Source of the DNA: Sanguibacter suarezii NBRC 16159
Lineage (GTDB): Bacteria; Actinomycetota; Actinomycetes; Actinomycetales; Cellulomonadaceae
Reading direction: 5' to 3'
Length of the DNA: 64,000 nucleotides
Assembly: GCF_001552735.1 (NCBI RefSeq)
Contig: NZ_BCRT01000010.1
Location: 186,001-250,000 of the forward strand
Shown here: positions 44,110 to 51,577 of the stretch, piece by piece
How the letters are laid out: every line of letters begins with the position of its first letter
Position numbering within the stretch: the stretch's first letter is position 1
The notes under the pieces: model-generated
Seen by the model: the letters and a program-made list of their open reading frames with translations, nothing else
Database searches by the model: none
Told to the model about the DNA's origin: nothing
Position numbers and translations under genes: made by a program

Positions 44110-46016
44110 CGACGATGTGGTCCTTCACCCGGTCCTCCGCCCGCGCCCACCGCGCCAGCATGCTGGGCAGCCTCGTCATCGTCCTGCTCGCCTCGGCGCT
44201 GCTCAGCGCCACCGGCGTCCTCATGGAGTCCGGGATCCGCGGCTCCGGGCTCGATCCGTCCAGCAGCGCGACGCTCACCGCGGTCGCGGCCTCCTTCGCG
44301 GGGACGACGGTGCTCGTGGTGGTGCTCATGGTCGCCTCGACCATCGCCGCCGCGTTGCGTCAGCGCCGCCGCGAGTTCGCGCTGCTGCGTGCCGTGGGTG
44401 CCACCGGCGCGCAGGTGCGCAGCATGGTCACTGGCGAGGTGCTGCTGATCTTCGCCGTCGGCGGTCTGCTCGGCGCCGTGCCGGGCTTGGCTGCAGCGCG
44501 GCTGCTGACACCGATGCTCGTCTCCAGCGGCATCGTCCCCGCAGGCTACGACCTCACGCTCTCACCCCTGCCCGTGATCGCGACCCTGCTGCTGCTCGTC
44601 CCCACCGGCCTGCTGGCTGCGCGGTTGGCGGGCCGCGAGGCCGTCCGCACGAGCCCGACGGCGGCGGTGCGCGTCAGCGACGCCGAGCCGTCGGTCCTGG
44701 GTCGGGGACGCCGGATCACCGCCGGCTGCCTGGCAGTGGCAGGCCTCGCCGTCGCGCTGGTCCCCTTCGTCATCCCGGGCATGCTCGGTGGCGCCGCCGG
44801 TGCGACCTCCGCGCTGCTGCTCATCTCCGCGGCTGCCCTCGCCGGTCCTGCGCTCGTCGCCGTGGCCGCCGAGCGCGCGGTGCACGCCTCCCGGCTGACA
44901 TGCTCGGCGAGCGGGCACCTCGCCATGGTCAACGCCCGAGGCTTCTCCCGCCGGCTGACGACGGCGATCGTGCCGCTCGCGCTGCTGCTGGCGCTGGGCA
45001 CGGTCCAGTCGGGGGTGGACAAGACCGCCGTGCAGGCGGCGGGCGTCCAGCTCGAGGACGGGGTGCGCGCGGACCTGGTGGTCGACGCCTCCAGCCTGAG
45101 CGCAGGGCAGCTCGACGAGATCCAGGCACTGCCCGGCATGGACGCCGCGACGAGCACCGCGCAGACCGCCGTCCACATCAAGATCGAGGCCGACGACGAG
45201 GACCTCTCCGCCTTCGACGGGCTGTCCTGGGAGGCCGGGGCGCTGGGGGTCCTGTCCACCGGCGCCAGCGACGTGATCGACCCGCAGGTCCGGTCCGGGT
45301 CGCTGGCTGACGTGGACGGCGTGGACACCATCGCCGTCGGCGTCGACGCGACGTTCATGACAGGCAAGGGCGTCGGCGACACCATGGAGGTGAGGTACGC
45401 CGACGGCACCGAGGTGACCACGACCATCGTCGCGGTCTACGACCGCGGGCTGGGGTTCGGCGACTTCCTCGTCGGGGAGTCCACGGCGGCAGCGCACGGC
45501 GCACCCGTCGCAACCGACGCCCTCTACGTCCGGTCCGAGCCGGGTGCGGCCGACGACGTCCGGGCGAGCCTGGACGCGATGGGCCTGCAGACGCAGTCGG
45601 TCGACGGCTACATCGAGGAGATGATGACCACGGCAGCTGACGGTCAGAGCCTGTCCACCGTGCTCCTGCTCGCTCTGCTCGCCTTCATCGCCCTCGCGGC
45701 GGCGAACACCCTGGCCATGCTCAGCGCCCAGCGCGGCGGCGAGTTCTCCCTGCTGCGGCGCACCGGTGCCACCGGACGCCAGCTGACAGCCATGGTGGCC
45801 GTGGAGTCGGCCTTCGTGGTGGCGGCCGCGTGGGCGATCGGGACGCTCGCGGTGGTCCCGGCGCTGGTCGGGGTGAGCTACGGGCTGCTGGGGACCGTGG
45901 TCCCGTCGGTGGACTGGACCACCTACGGGGGACTGGCCGCAGCAGTCGCGGTCATCGCGGTGCTGGCCGTCGTCCCCGTCGCCCTGCGGGTAGGCGCGGG
46001 ACGCCGACGGGCGTGA
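44106..46016 (+). CDS. FtsX-like ABC permease
   Basis: The 636-residue permease has about ten membrane helices in the layout of MacB/FtsX-like proteins of actinobacteria: helix 1 near 18-38, FtsX domain 1 (about 60-180, with RRREFALLRAVGATGAQVR), two central helices, an extracellular domain (about 310-510) and FtsX domain 2 (about 525-636, with RGGEFSLLRRTGATGRQLT). GTG 44106 overlaps the ATPase stop; ATG 44115 is an alternative start. Its substrate is unknown. Confidence 0.9.
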   Translation: MTTMWSFTRSSARAHRASMLGSLVIVLLASALLSATGVLMESGIRGSGLDPSSSATLTAVAASFAGTTVLVVVLMVASTIAAALRQRRREFALLRAVGATGAQVRSMVTGEVLLIFAVGGLLGAVPGLAAARLLTPMLVSSGIVPAGYDLTLSPLPVIATLLLLVPTGLLAARLAGREAVRTSPTAAVRVSDAEPSVLGRGRRITAGCLAVAGLAVALVPFVIPGMLGGAAGATSALLLISAAALAGPALVAVAAERAVHASRLTCSASGHLAMVNARGFSRRLTTAIVPLALLLALGTVQSGVDKTAVQAAGVQLEDGVRADLVVDASSLSAGQLDEIQALPGMDAATSTAQTAVHIKIEADDEDLSAFDGLSWEAGALGVLSTGASDVIDPQVRSGSLADVDGVDTIAVGVDATFMTGKGVGDTMEVRYADGTEVTTTIVAVYDRGLGFGDFLVGESTAAAHGAPVATDALYVRSEPGAADDVRASLDAMGLQTQSVDGYIEEMMTTAADGQSLSTVLLLALLAFIALAAANTLAMLSAQRGGEFSLLRRTGATGRQLTAMVAVESAFVVAAAWAIGTLAVVPALVGVSYGLLGTVVPSVDWTTYGGLAAAVAVIAVLAVVPVALRVGAGRRRA

Positions 46017-46041
46017 GCGGGTGGCTGGGGCCACAGACGCA

Positions 46042-46074
46042 CCAGGGCGTGGTCGGAGACCGACCACGCCCTGG
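46042..46074. terminator. Bidirectional terminator after the permease
   Basis: A perfect 15-bp stem (46042-46056 with 46060-46074; a 14-bp stem with a 5-nt loop in practice) separates two convergent genes. Confidence 0.85.
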
Positions 46075-46102
46075 GGTGGGCCGCAGCCCAGGCAGCGGCG
46101 AT

Positions 46103-46657
46103 CTACGCCGACGCGGCCTTGAGCCGTGCGGCGAGGGTGTCGCGGGCCTGCTGGGCGACGGGACGCACGGACTTGTCACGGTCGCTGAAGTGCTGGGCGA
46201 TGACGGACTGGTGCTCGGCCGTGCCCTGGGCGGCCAGCGCGCGCAGAGCCGCTGCGCGCACGCGCGGGTTCTCGTCCGAGGCCAGACGCACGAGCTCGGC
46301 GGCGGCGGGGATGTCACGCTCGAGGACCACGCGGGCGCACATCTCGCGCACGCGCCAGGCGCGGTTCTTCAGCCCGGTGACGACGTCAGGCGCGGCGGCC
46401 TCGTCCCACACGTGCAGGAGCGTGCGGGCGCCCCAGAGCTCGGGCCAGTACAGCGCGGGTGCGCCCTCGAGGATGCCCAGGCCGTGGCGGCCACCGGCGT
46501 ACAGGAGGAAGTCCTTGCCGGCGTTCTCGCCGCGCAGGAGGGTGATGGCCTTGCGTGCCACGGCCTCCTCGCCATAGTGCTCGACGGCGATCGCGATGCG
46601 CTCGCCCGTCGGCAGATCGATGGGGATGTCGGGGTGCGGGTTCAGTTTGTTGTCCAT
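46103..46657 (-). CDS. HEAT-repeat-like protein
   Basis: The 184-residue protein contains helix pairs such as [40 protein letters not shown] and VIAQHFSDRDKSVRPVAQQA, typical of HEAT or PBS-lyase-like repeats, which act as binding scaffolds. ATG 46657 is chosen over GTG 46669 because the latter lies inside the likely -10 TAGAGT (46668-46673), which itself includes the TAG stop codon of the DUF2161 gene. Partners are unknown. Confidence 0.75.
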   Translation of the reverse strand: MDNKLNPHPDIPIDLPTGERIAIAVEHYGEEAVARKAITLLRGENAGKDFLLYAGGRHGLGILEGAPALYWPELWGARTLLHVWDEAAAPDVVTGLKNRAWRVREMCARVVLERDIPAAAELVRLASDENPRVRAAALRALAAQGTAEHQSVIAQHFSDRDKSVRPVAQQARDTLAARLKAASA

Positions 46658-46670
46658 TGCGCTGTCCACT

Positions 46671-47429
46671 CTAGCGGGCGGGGCCGGTGGAGCCGCCGTC
46701 GGCCCCGGTGAAGAGGTCTGCGTGCTCGGCGAGGGCAGCGAGCCCGGCCGGTGTCGCCTCGTGGTGGCGCGGTGACCCCTTGGCGAACCACGCGTAGTAG
46801 TTACGACCCAGGATCGCCGAGGTGTTCTCGGGCCCGCCGAGGGCGCGGATCTGCGTCGTGGTGAGCTCCCCGTGCGCAGCGAGGATCGCCACGATCGCCA
46901 GGCTGCGCTCCTTGTAGACGGTGAGGATACGACGCCGAACGACGCCGCCGGCGTTGCGGCTGCCGGTGCGTCCGGTGTGCTCGGTGAGCACCGCCAGGCG
47001 CTTGCGGGTGTTGGTGCGCACGGCCCGCGCCGGGGCAGGGTGGACCGCGGCGTCGACCTGCGCGGCGCCGGCCTCGGTGAACCCGACGAAGAGCAGCCCG
47101 ATCTCCAACCGCCGGCACAGTCGGACGATGTCGTCGTGGCGTGGTGCTCGGTACCCGCCCTTGGGCAGCGGGACGGCGACGTACACGCCGTCGGCCACGA
47201 GCTGGCGGCGCGACGCCTGGAACAGCAGCTCGATCGTGAAGCCGGTCTTGAGCTCGACGACGATCAGCTCGTCGTCGCGCACCGCGGTCACGTCGCAATC
47301 CTTGACCTCGCCCTTGACCTCGTAGCCGAGGGTCTCCAGGAACGCCTTGACCGGCAGGTACAGGTCGCTCTCCTGCAGGGTGCGGCCCGTGAGGGTGCGC
47401 CGACGCGGGGCGGGGGCCGGCTCGGCCAT
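46671..47429 (-). CDS. DUF2161 protein, PD-(D/E)XK-like fold
   Basis: The 252-residue protein starts with LYLPVKAFLETLGYEVKGEV, followed by DCDVTAVRDDELIVVELKTG. The Asp and Glu-Leu-Lys pattern matches the PD-(D/E)XK nuclease core annotated for DUF2161. FQASRRQLVADGVYVAVPLP is also typical. The C-terminal half (YKERSLAIVAILAAHGELTT, NYYAWFAKGSPRHHEATPAG) looks like a winged-helix part. Catalysis is unproven. AAGGAG lies 9 nt before ATG 47429. Confidence 0.85.
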   Translation of the reverse strand: MAEPAPAPRRRTLTGRTLQESDLYLPVKAFLETLGYEVKGEVKDCDVTAVRDDELIVVELKTGFTIELLFQASRRQLVADGVYVAVPLPKGGYRAPRHDDIVRLCRRLEIGLLFVGFTEAGAAQVDAAVHPAPARAVRTNTRKRLAVLTEHTGRTGSRNAGGVVRRRILTVYKERSLAIVAILAAHGELTTTQIRALGGPENTSAILGRNYYAWFAKGSPRHHEATPAGLAALAEHADLFTGADGGSTGPAR

Positions 47430-47519
47430 GGGGTGACGCTCCTTCAGGCTCGGCTCGGTGTGCGCCCCCACGGTACCGGCACTCGTCGTCGCGTCGAGCG
47501 AACTCCCAGGTCGGTGACC

Positions 47520-47525
47520 TATGTT
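47520..47525 (+). promoter_or_regulatory. -10 element for leaderless DUF305 gene
   Basis: TATGTT ends 7 nt before GTG 47532; no ribosome site is present. Confidence 0.6.
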
Positions 47526-47531
47526 CCCGCT

Positions 47532-48152
47532 GTGAAGACGACGAGAACCCGCACCCTGACCACCGTCCTCGCCCTCGCCCTCGCCCTCGCGCTCTCGCTC
47601 TCCGCCTGCGCGACGACGCCCGGTGCGGCCACCGGCAGCGGCGGCGCCACTGCGGTGAGCGGCTCCACACCGGCCGACGACGCCGCTGGGCAGCCCGCCG
47701 AGGTCAACGACGTCGACCTGCACTTCCTCGCGATGATGACGCCCCACCACCAGCAGGCCGTCGAGATGAGCGACATCGTGCTGGCGGCCGACGGCGTCAG
47801 CGAGGAGACCCGCGATCTCGCCCTGCGCATCGCCACCGGCCAGCAGGCGGAGATCAACACGATGGTCACCTGGGCGACCGACTGGGACCAGCTCGACCTG
47901 CTCGAGGTGCACTCGGTGCACGTCGCCAACGGCATGCTCCTGCCCGAGCAGATCACGGCGCTCGCCGACCTCACCGGAGCCGACGTCGAGCGCCGGTTCC
48001 TCGAGGAGATGCGCGCCCACCACGTGGGTGCGATCGCGATGACCGAGGACCAGGTGGCCAACGGGGGATTCGGCGAGCTCCGCGACCTCGCCCAGGTGAT
48101 GATCGACGTGCAGACCGCCGAGGTCGAGGAGATGGACGCGCTGCTCGGCTGA
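47532..48152 (+). CDS. DUF305 lipoprotein
   Basis: The 206-residue protein has a signal peptide with an unusual LALALALALS run ending in lipobox SLSAC. The DUF305 four-helix domain shows FLAMMTPHHQQAVEM and, in the second half, FLEEMRAHHVGAIAM, giving paired His/Met/Glu residues suited to binding metal such as copper. It faces oleate hydratase, with the stops 3 bp apart. Confidence 0.87.
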   Translation: MKTTRTRTLTTVLALALALALSLSACATTPGAATGSGGATAVSGSTPADDAAGQPAEVNDVDLHFLAMMTPHHQQAVEMSDIVLAADGVSEETRDLALRIATGQQAEINTMVTWATDWDQLDLLEVHSVHVANGMLLPEQITALADLTGADVERRFLEEMRAHHVGAIAMTEDQVANGGFGELRDLAQVMIDVQTAEVEEMDALLG

Positions 48153-48155
48153 GGG

Positions 48156-49925
48156 CTACTCCTCCGGAGGCAGGAGGTCGTACTCGCGGAGCAGCTCGCC
48201 GATCTCGGTCGAGTCGAGCCGCTTGGTGAGCCGGCTGCGCAGGAAGCTCGGCCGGGGCATCTTGAGCTCCTGGCCGTCGCGCAGGCTGCTCATGGCGTGC
48301 AGGAGCTTGCGCACGTCGTAGGTGGAGGCGAACACTTCAGGGACCCCGCGTTCGATGCCGAGCAGCTGGTAGGCGGCCTCCATCCCGGTGCGGACGGAGT
48401 ACTCGGTCGTGAAGATGGTGTCCCGGGTCGTCTCGGCGAACTGGCCGATGAACGCGAAGTTCACCGCACCCTTCGGGACGACGTCGGGTCGGTCCCCGGC
48501 CTTGCGGGGCATGAAGAACGCCGTCACGTACGGCATCATCACCGGCACGCCCTTGGCGCCGTGCGCGGCCAGCTCGGGGATGTCCTCGACGGGGACACCC
48601 AGGTGGTAGAGCCACTCCTGGGTGATCTCCTCGCCCGTGCAGTCTTGCATCGGCTTCTTGACGAAGTCGCCGTCGACGTCGACGAACAGGCCGTAGATCC
48701 ACACCACGATCTGGTCGGCGGGCTGCTGCTTGAAGTGGGGCTGCCTGTTGACGGTCCAGCTCATGAGCCAGCTGGAGTCGCGCACGGTGACGATGCCGCC
48801 GGTGACCACCTTGCCGCTGAACGGGTCTCGCTTGGCGATCTTCTTGATGTACTCCGGGATGCGCGCGTCCAGGGTGGTGACCGTCGCCGACTCCCACTTG
48901 CTCTCGGGGATGTGCGAGCCGAAGACGTCGGGCTTGCCGAAGGACGGGTCGCGCTCGGCGATGTTGCGCCACAGGTCCCAGGCCGGTGCCGGGCCGGTGT
49001 CCAGCTTCGCGGCGGTGTGGTGGTTGCCTTCGTCGGAGTTCTCGGTGAGGGACCCGATCGTCGTGAACAGGAGGTCGTGCTCGGTGAGGTCCGCGCCGCC
49101 GATCAGGCCGTCCTGGACCCAGTGGATCCGGGTGGCGAGCTTGCGGTCGGCGGACAGGTCGAAGTCGACGTCGGTGACCTCCGTGCTGAACAGGCAGTTG
49201 ACTCCCTGGTCGAGCAGCCAGCGGTAGAGGGGGAGGACGAGCGACTCGTACTGGTTGTACTTGGTGAACTTCAGCGCTGAGAGGTCGGGCAGGCCGGCCA
49301 CGTGGTGGATGAACCGGTGCAGGTAGAGCTTCATCTCCAGGGCGCTGTGCCACTCCTCGAAGGCGAACATGGTGCGCCAGTACAGCCAGAAGTTGCTCGC
49401 CAGGAAGTCCTTGCCGAAGACGTCGGTGATCCGCTTGCCCTCGACCTCTTCCCGGGTGGCCAGGAACAGCCGGACGATGTCCTTCTGCGCCTTCTCGTTG
49501 AGGGCGAAGAGACCGTCGGTGTGCGCGTCCTCGCCGCGGTTCTCGGTCACCCGCTGCAGGGAGAAGTTGGGGTCGTCCTTGTTCAGCCAGTAGAACTCGT
49601 CGAGCACCGAGGCGCCGTCGATCTCGAGGGAGGGGACGGTCCGGAACAGGTCCCACAGGCACTCCATGTGGTCTTCCAGCTCACGCCCGCCGCGGATCAC
49701 AAAGCCCTTCTTGGGAACCTTGATGCCGTCCAGCGCGCCGCCCGGGAGCTTGAGGCGCTCGAGGATGGTGATCTTGTGGCCCGGCATCTGCCCGTCCCGG
49801 ATGAGGAAGGCCGCGCCAGACAATGACGCGAGCCCCGATCCGACGAACCAGGCGGACTTGTGCTCGACGCCCTCCGGCTTGCGGGGACGGGCGAAGGCTT
49901 CGTAGTTCCCACTGCTGTAGTACAT
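48156..49925 (-). CDS. ohyA: Oleate hydratase
   Basis: This FAD-dependent enzyme adds water to the cis-9 double bond of unsaturated fatty acids, giving 10-hydroxy acids. The 589-residue protein starts MYYSSGNYEAFARPRKPEGV, and the dinucleotide-binding motif is VGSGLASLSGAAFLIRD near 28-44. Conserved blocks RGGRELEDHMECLWDLFRTV, NFWLYWRTMFAFEEWHSALE, KYNQYESLVLPLYRWL and GSLTENSDEGNH are all present. In other bacteria the enzyme detoxifies unsaturated fatty acids. It is likely soluble or membrane-associated. Confidence 0.94.
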   Translation of the reverse strand: MYYSSGNYEAFARPRKPEGVEHKSAWFVGSGLASLSGAAFLIRDGQMPGHKITILERLKLPGGALDGIKVPKKGFVIRGGRELEDHMECLWDLFRTVPSLEIDGASVLDEFYWLNKDDPNFSLQRVTENRGEDAHTDGLFALNEKAQKDIVRLFLATREEVEGKRITDVFGKDFLASNFWLYWRTMFAFEEWHSALEMKLYLHRFIHHVAGLPDLSALKFTKYNQYESLVLPLYRWLLDQGVNCLFSTEVTDVDFDLSADRKLATRIHWVQDGLIGGADLTEHDLLFTTIGSLTENSDEGNHHTAAKLDTGPAPAWDLWRNIAERDPSFGKPDVFGSHIPESKWESATVTTLDARIPEYIKKIAKRDPFSGKVVTGGIVTVRDSSWLMSWTVNRQPHFKQQPADQIVVWIYGLFVDVDGDFVKKPMQDCTGEEITQEWLYHLGVPVEDIPELAAHGAKGVPVMMPYVTAFFMPRKAGDRPDVVPKGAVNFAFIGQFAETTRDTIFTTEYSVRTGMEAAYQLLGIERGVPEVFASTYDVRKLLHAMSSLRDGQELKMPRPSFLRSRLTKRLDSTEIGELLREYDLLPPEE

Positions 49926-50103
49926 GGATGATCCTCTCGGCGCGCGCAGCCCTGCGGGATCGGGCGCCGTCGACGAGGTGCGGCCGGCGTCGCTCGGAGT
50001 GGTCCTTCGCGCCGTATCAGGGCGCTCTTCGACCCTAGGTCATCCGCTCAGATCAGGCATGTGCAGTCGAGGAACCGTTGGCCGACTGGTCGCTGGCTCC
50101 AGG

Positions 50104-50853
50104 TCAGCCGAGGATCGTGGCGAGGCGCGCGCGGGTGAGATTCTTCTGGGCAAGGGACCGCACGACGGGCGACGGATCGTCCTCCAGCGCCCGGAAGACC
50201 GGCAGGCCCGCTCCGGGGTCGGCGGCCACGGCGACGCTCCAGGCGTACTCGAGGGTCTTGCGCAGCGACGCCCAGGGGGCAGTGCGGCGGGTCGCCGCGT
50301 CGGCGGCGACGAACAGCCTGGTGGCGCGGCCGCACGCGTCGAGGGCGACGGCGGCCGCCTCGGGAGCGCGGAGCAGCCGTGGCTCGCAGACCGTGGCCAG
50401 GACCGCCCGGGTGAGCAGCGGGTCGTCGGAGGCCGCCCACGTGCTGATGACGGCGGCGACCGGTGAGGACGGGTCAGCGACCGCGATCGTGCCCGGTGCG
50501 CCTGCCTGCTGGACGACGTCGGCGGCGAGCTGCAGGCCGCGGGCGACGGCCTCGCGGACCCGCCACCGATCGTCCCGTGCGCGCTCGGTGAGGATGTCCA
50601 GCAGTGCGGCGAGGTCGTCGGAGCCGACGGCGGTGCTCGCCGTCGCGCGTCCCACACCCGCGGTGCCGCACATGGCCAGGTACTCGTCCGCGTCCTCGGA
50701 CAGGTCGGTGAGGGTGACGAGGTCCACCTCGGCGGCGCAGCGGTCGACCAGGGCGAGGTTGGCACGAGGGCCGGGCAGGCCCGAGCCGGCGAGGAGCTGG
50801 GCGCGCAGCTCTGGGACGGAGAGTGATCCGAGGTCCTGAGGAGGGAGCTGCAC
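50104..50853 (-). CDS. Helical-repeat (HEAT-like) protein
   Basis: The 249-residue protein shows repeated helix pairs: LVDRCAAEVDLVTLTDLSED, RWRVREAVARGLQLAADVV, RTAPWASLRKTLEYAWSVAV, FRALEDDPSPVVRSLAQKNL. The last matches a HEAT unit. GTG 50853 (VQLPPQDLGSLSVPEL) with GAAGGGA upstream is preferred; ATG 50901 would add 16 residues. It could be a distant relative of the product of 46103-46657. It lies upstream of ohyA on the same strand with a 178-bp gap. Confidence 0.68.
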   Translation of the reverse strand: MQLPPQDLGSLSVPELRAQLLAGSGLPGPRANLALVDRCAAEVDLVTLTDLSEDADEYLAMCGTAGVGRATASTAVGSDDLAALLDILTERARDDRWRVREAVARGLQLAADVVQQAGAPGTIAVADPSSPVAAVISTWAASDDPLLTRAVLATVCEPRLLRAPEAAAVALDACGRATRLFVAADAATRRTAPWASLRKTLEYAWSVAVAADPGAGLPVFRALEDDPSPVVRSLAQKNLTRARLATILG

Positions 50854-51076
50854 GGTGGGACTTCCCTTCGGTGCGAGGCCGCCGGGTGAGAGCCCGGTCA
50901 TGACACCGGTCTCGCGACCTGGTCGGTGCCCAGGTCATCGTGGCGCGGCTGCGGCTCGCGCCCGCCCACCATCCAGCATCCTTCGGATCGTAGGGTCCGG
51001 CTCCCGCGAGACCTCGGGCCCTAGGTCCCGCCCGCTGCGAACCGCCCGTGGTTAGTGTCGAAAGTGGAGGTGGACC

Positions 51077-51577
51077 ATGGTGCGACCGACGACCAAGGAC
51101 GAGCTGCTCCGTGCGAGCGACGACGGTCTGCAGGCGGTGTGGGACAGCGCAGCCAAGATTCCCGACGGCGCACGGTGGGAGGACCCCGACAGTCGTGACC
51201 GCTGCGTGCGAGACGTCGTGGCGCACCTGCGTGAGTGGCAGCGGATGATGCTCACCTGGTACGACGACGGCATGGCCGGGCGCAGGCCCGTCATGCCGGC
51301 TCCCGGGTACACCTGGCAGACGCTGCCGGTGCTCAACGCGGCGATCTGGGCGCGCTATCAGGACACGACCGAGCTGGAGGTCCGGGAGGGCCTCGCTCAG
51401 ACGCACGCGCGGCTGCGGTGGATCATCGCCTCGCACACCGACGCCGAGCTCTTCGACAAGCAGCACTACCCCTGGACGGGCAGCACGTCGCTCGGGTCGT
51501 ATCTCGTCTCGGCCACGTCGAGCCACTACGCGTGGGCGGTGACCACGCTCCGTCGCCGGAGCGCAGCCCTGGTCTAG
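51077..51577 (+). CDS. ClbS/DfsB-family four-helix protein
   Basis: The 166-residue protein begins MVRPTTKDELLRASDDGLQA and contains RDRCVRDVVAHLREWQRMML, MPAPGYTWQTLPVLNAAIW and HYAWAVTTLRRRSA, matching the DfsB/DUF1706 group. ClbS, a member, hydrolyses the genotoxin colibactin and protects its producer. Other members are uncharacterised, so here only the fold is claimed. GGAGG lies 7 nt before ATG 51077, and TAGTGT (51053-51058) may be the -10. Confidence 0.85.
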   Translation: MVRPTTKDELLRASDDGLQAVWDSAAKIPDGARWEDPDSRDRCVRDVVAHLREWQRMMLTWYDDGMAGRRPVMPAPGYTWQTLPVLNAAIWARYQDTTELEVREGLAQTHARLRWIIASHTDAELFDKQHYPWTGSTSLGSYLVSATSSHYAWAVTTLRRRSAALV

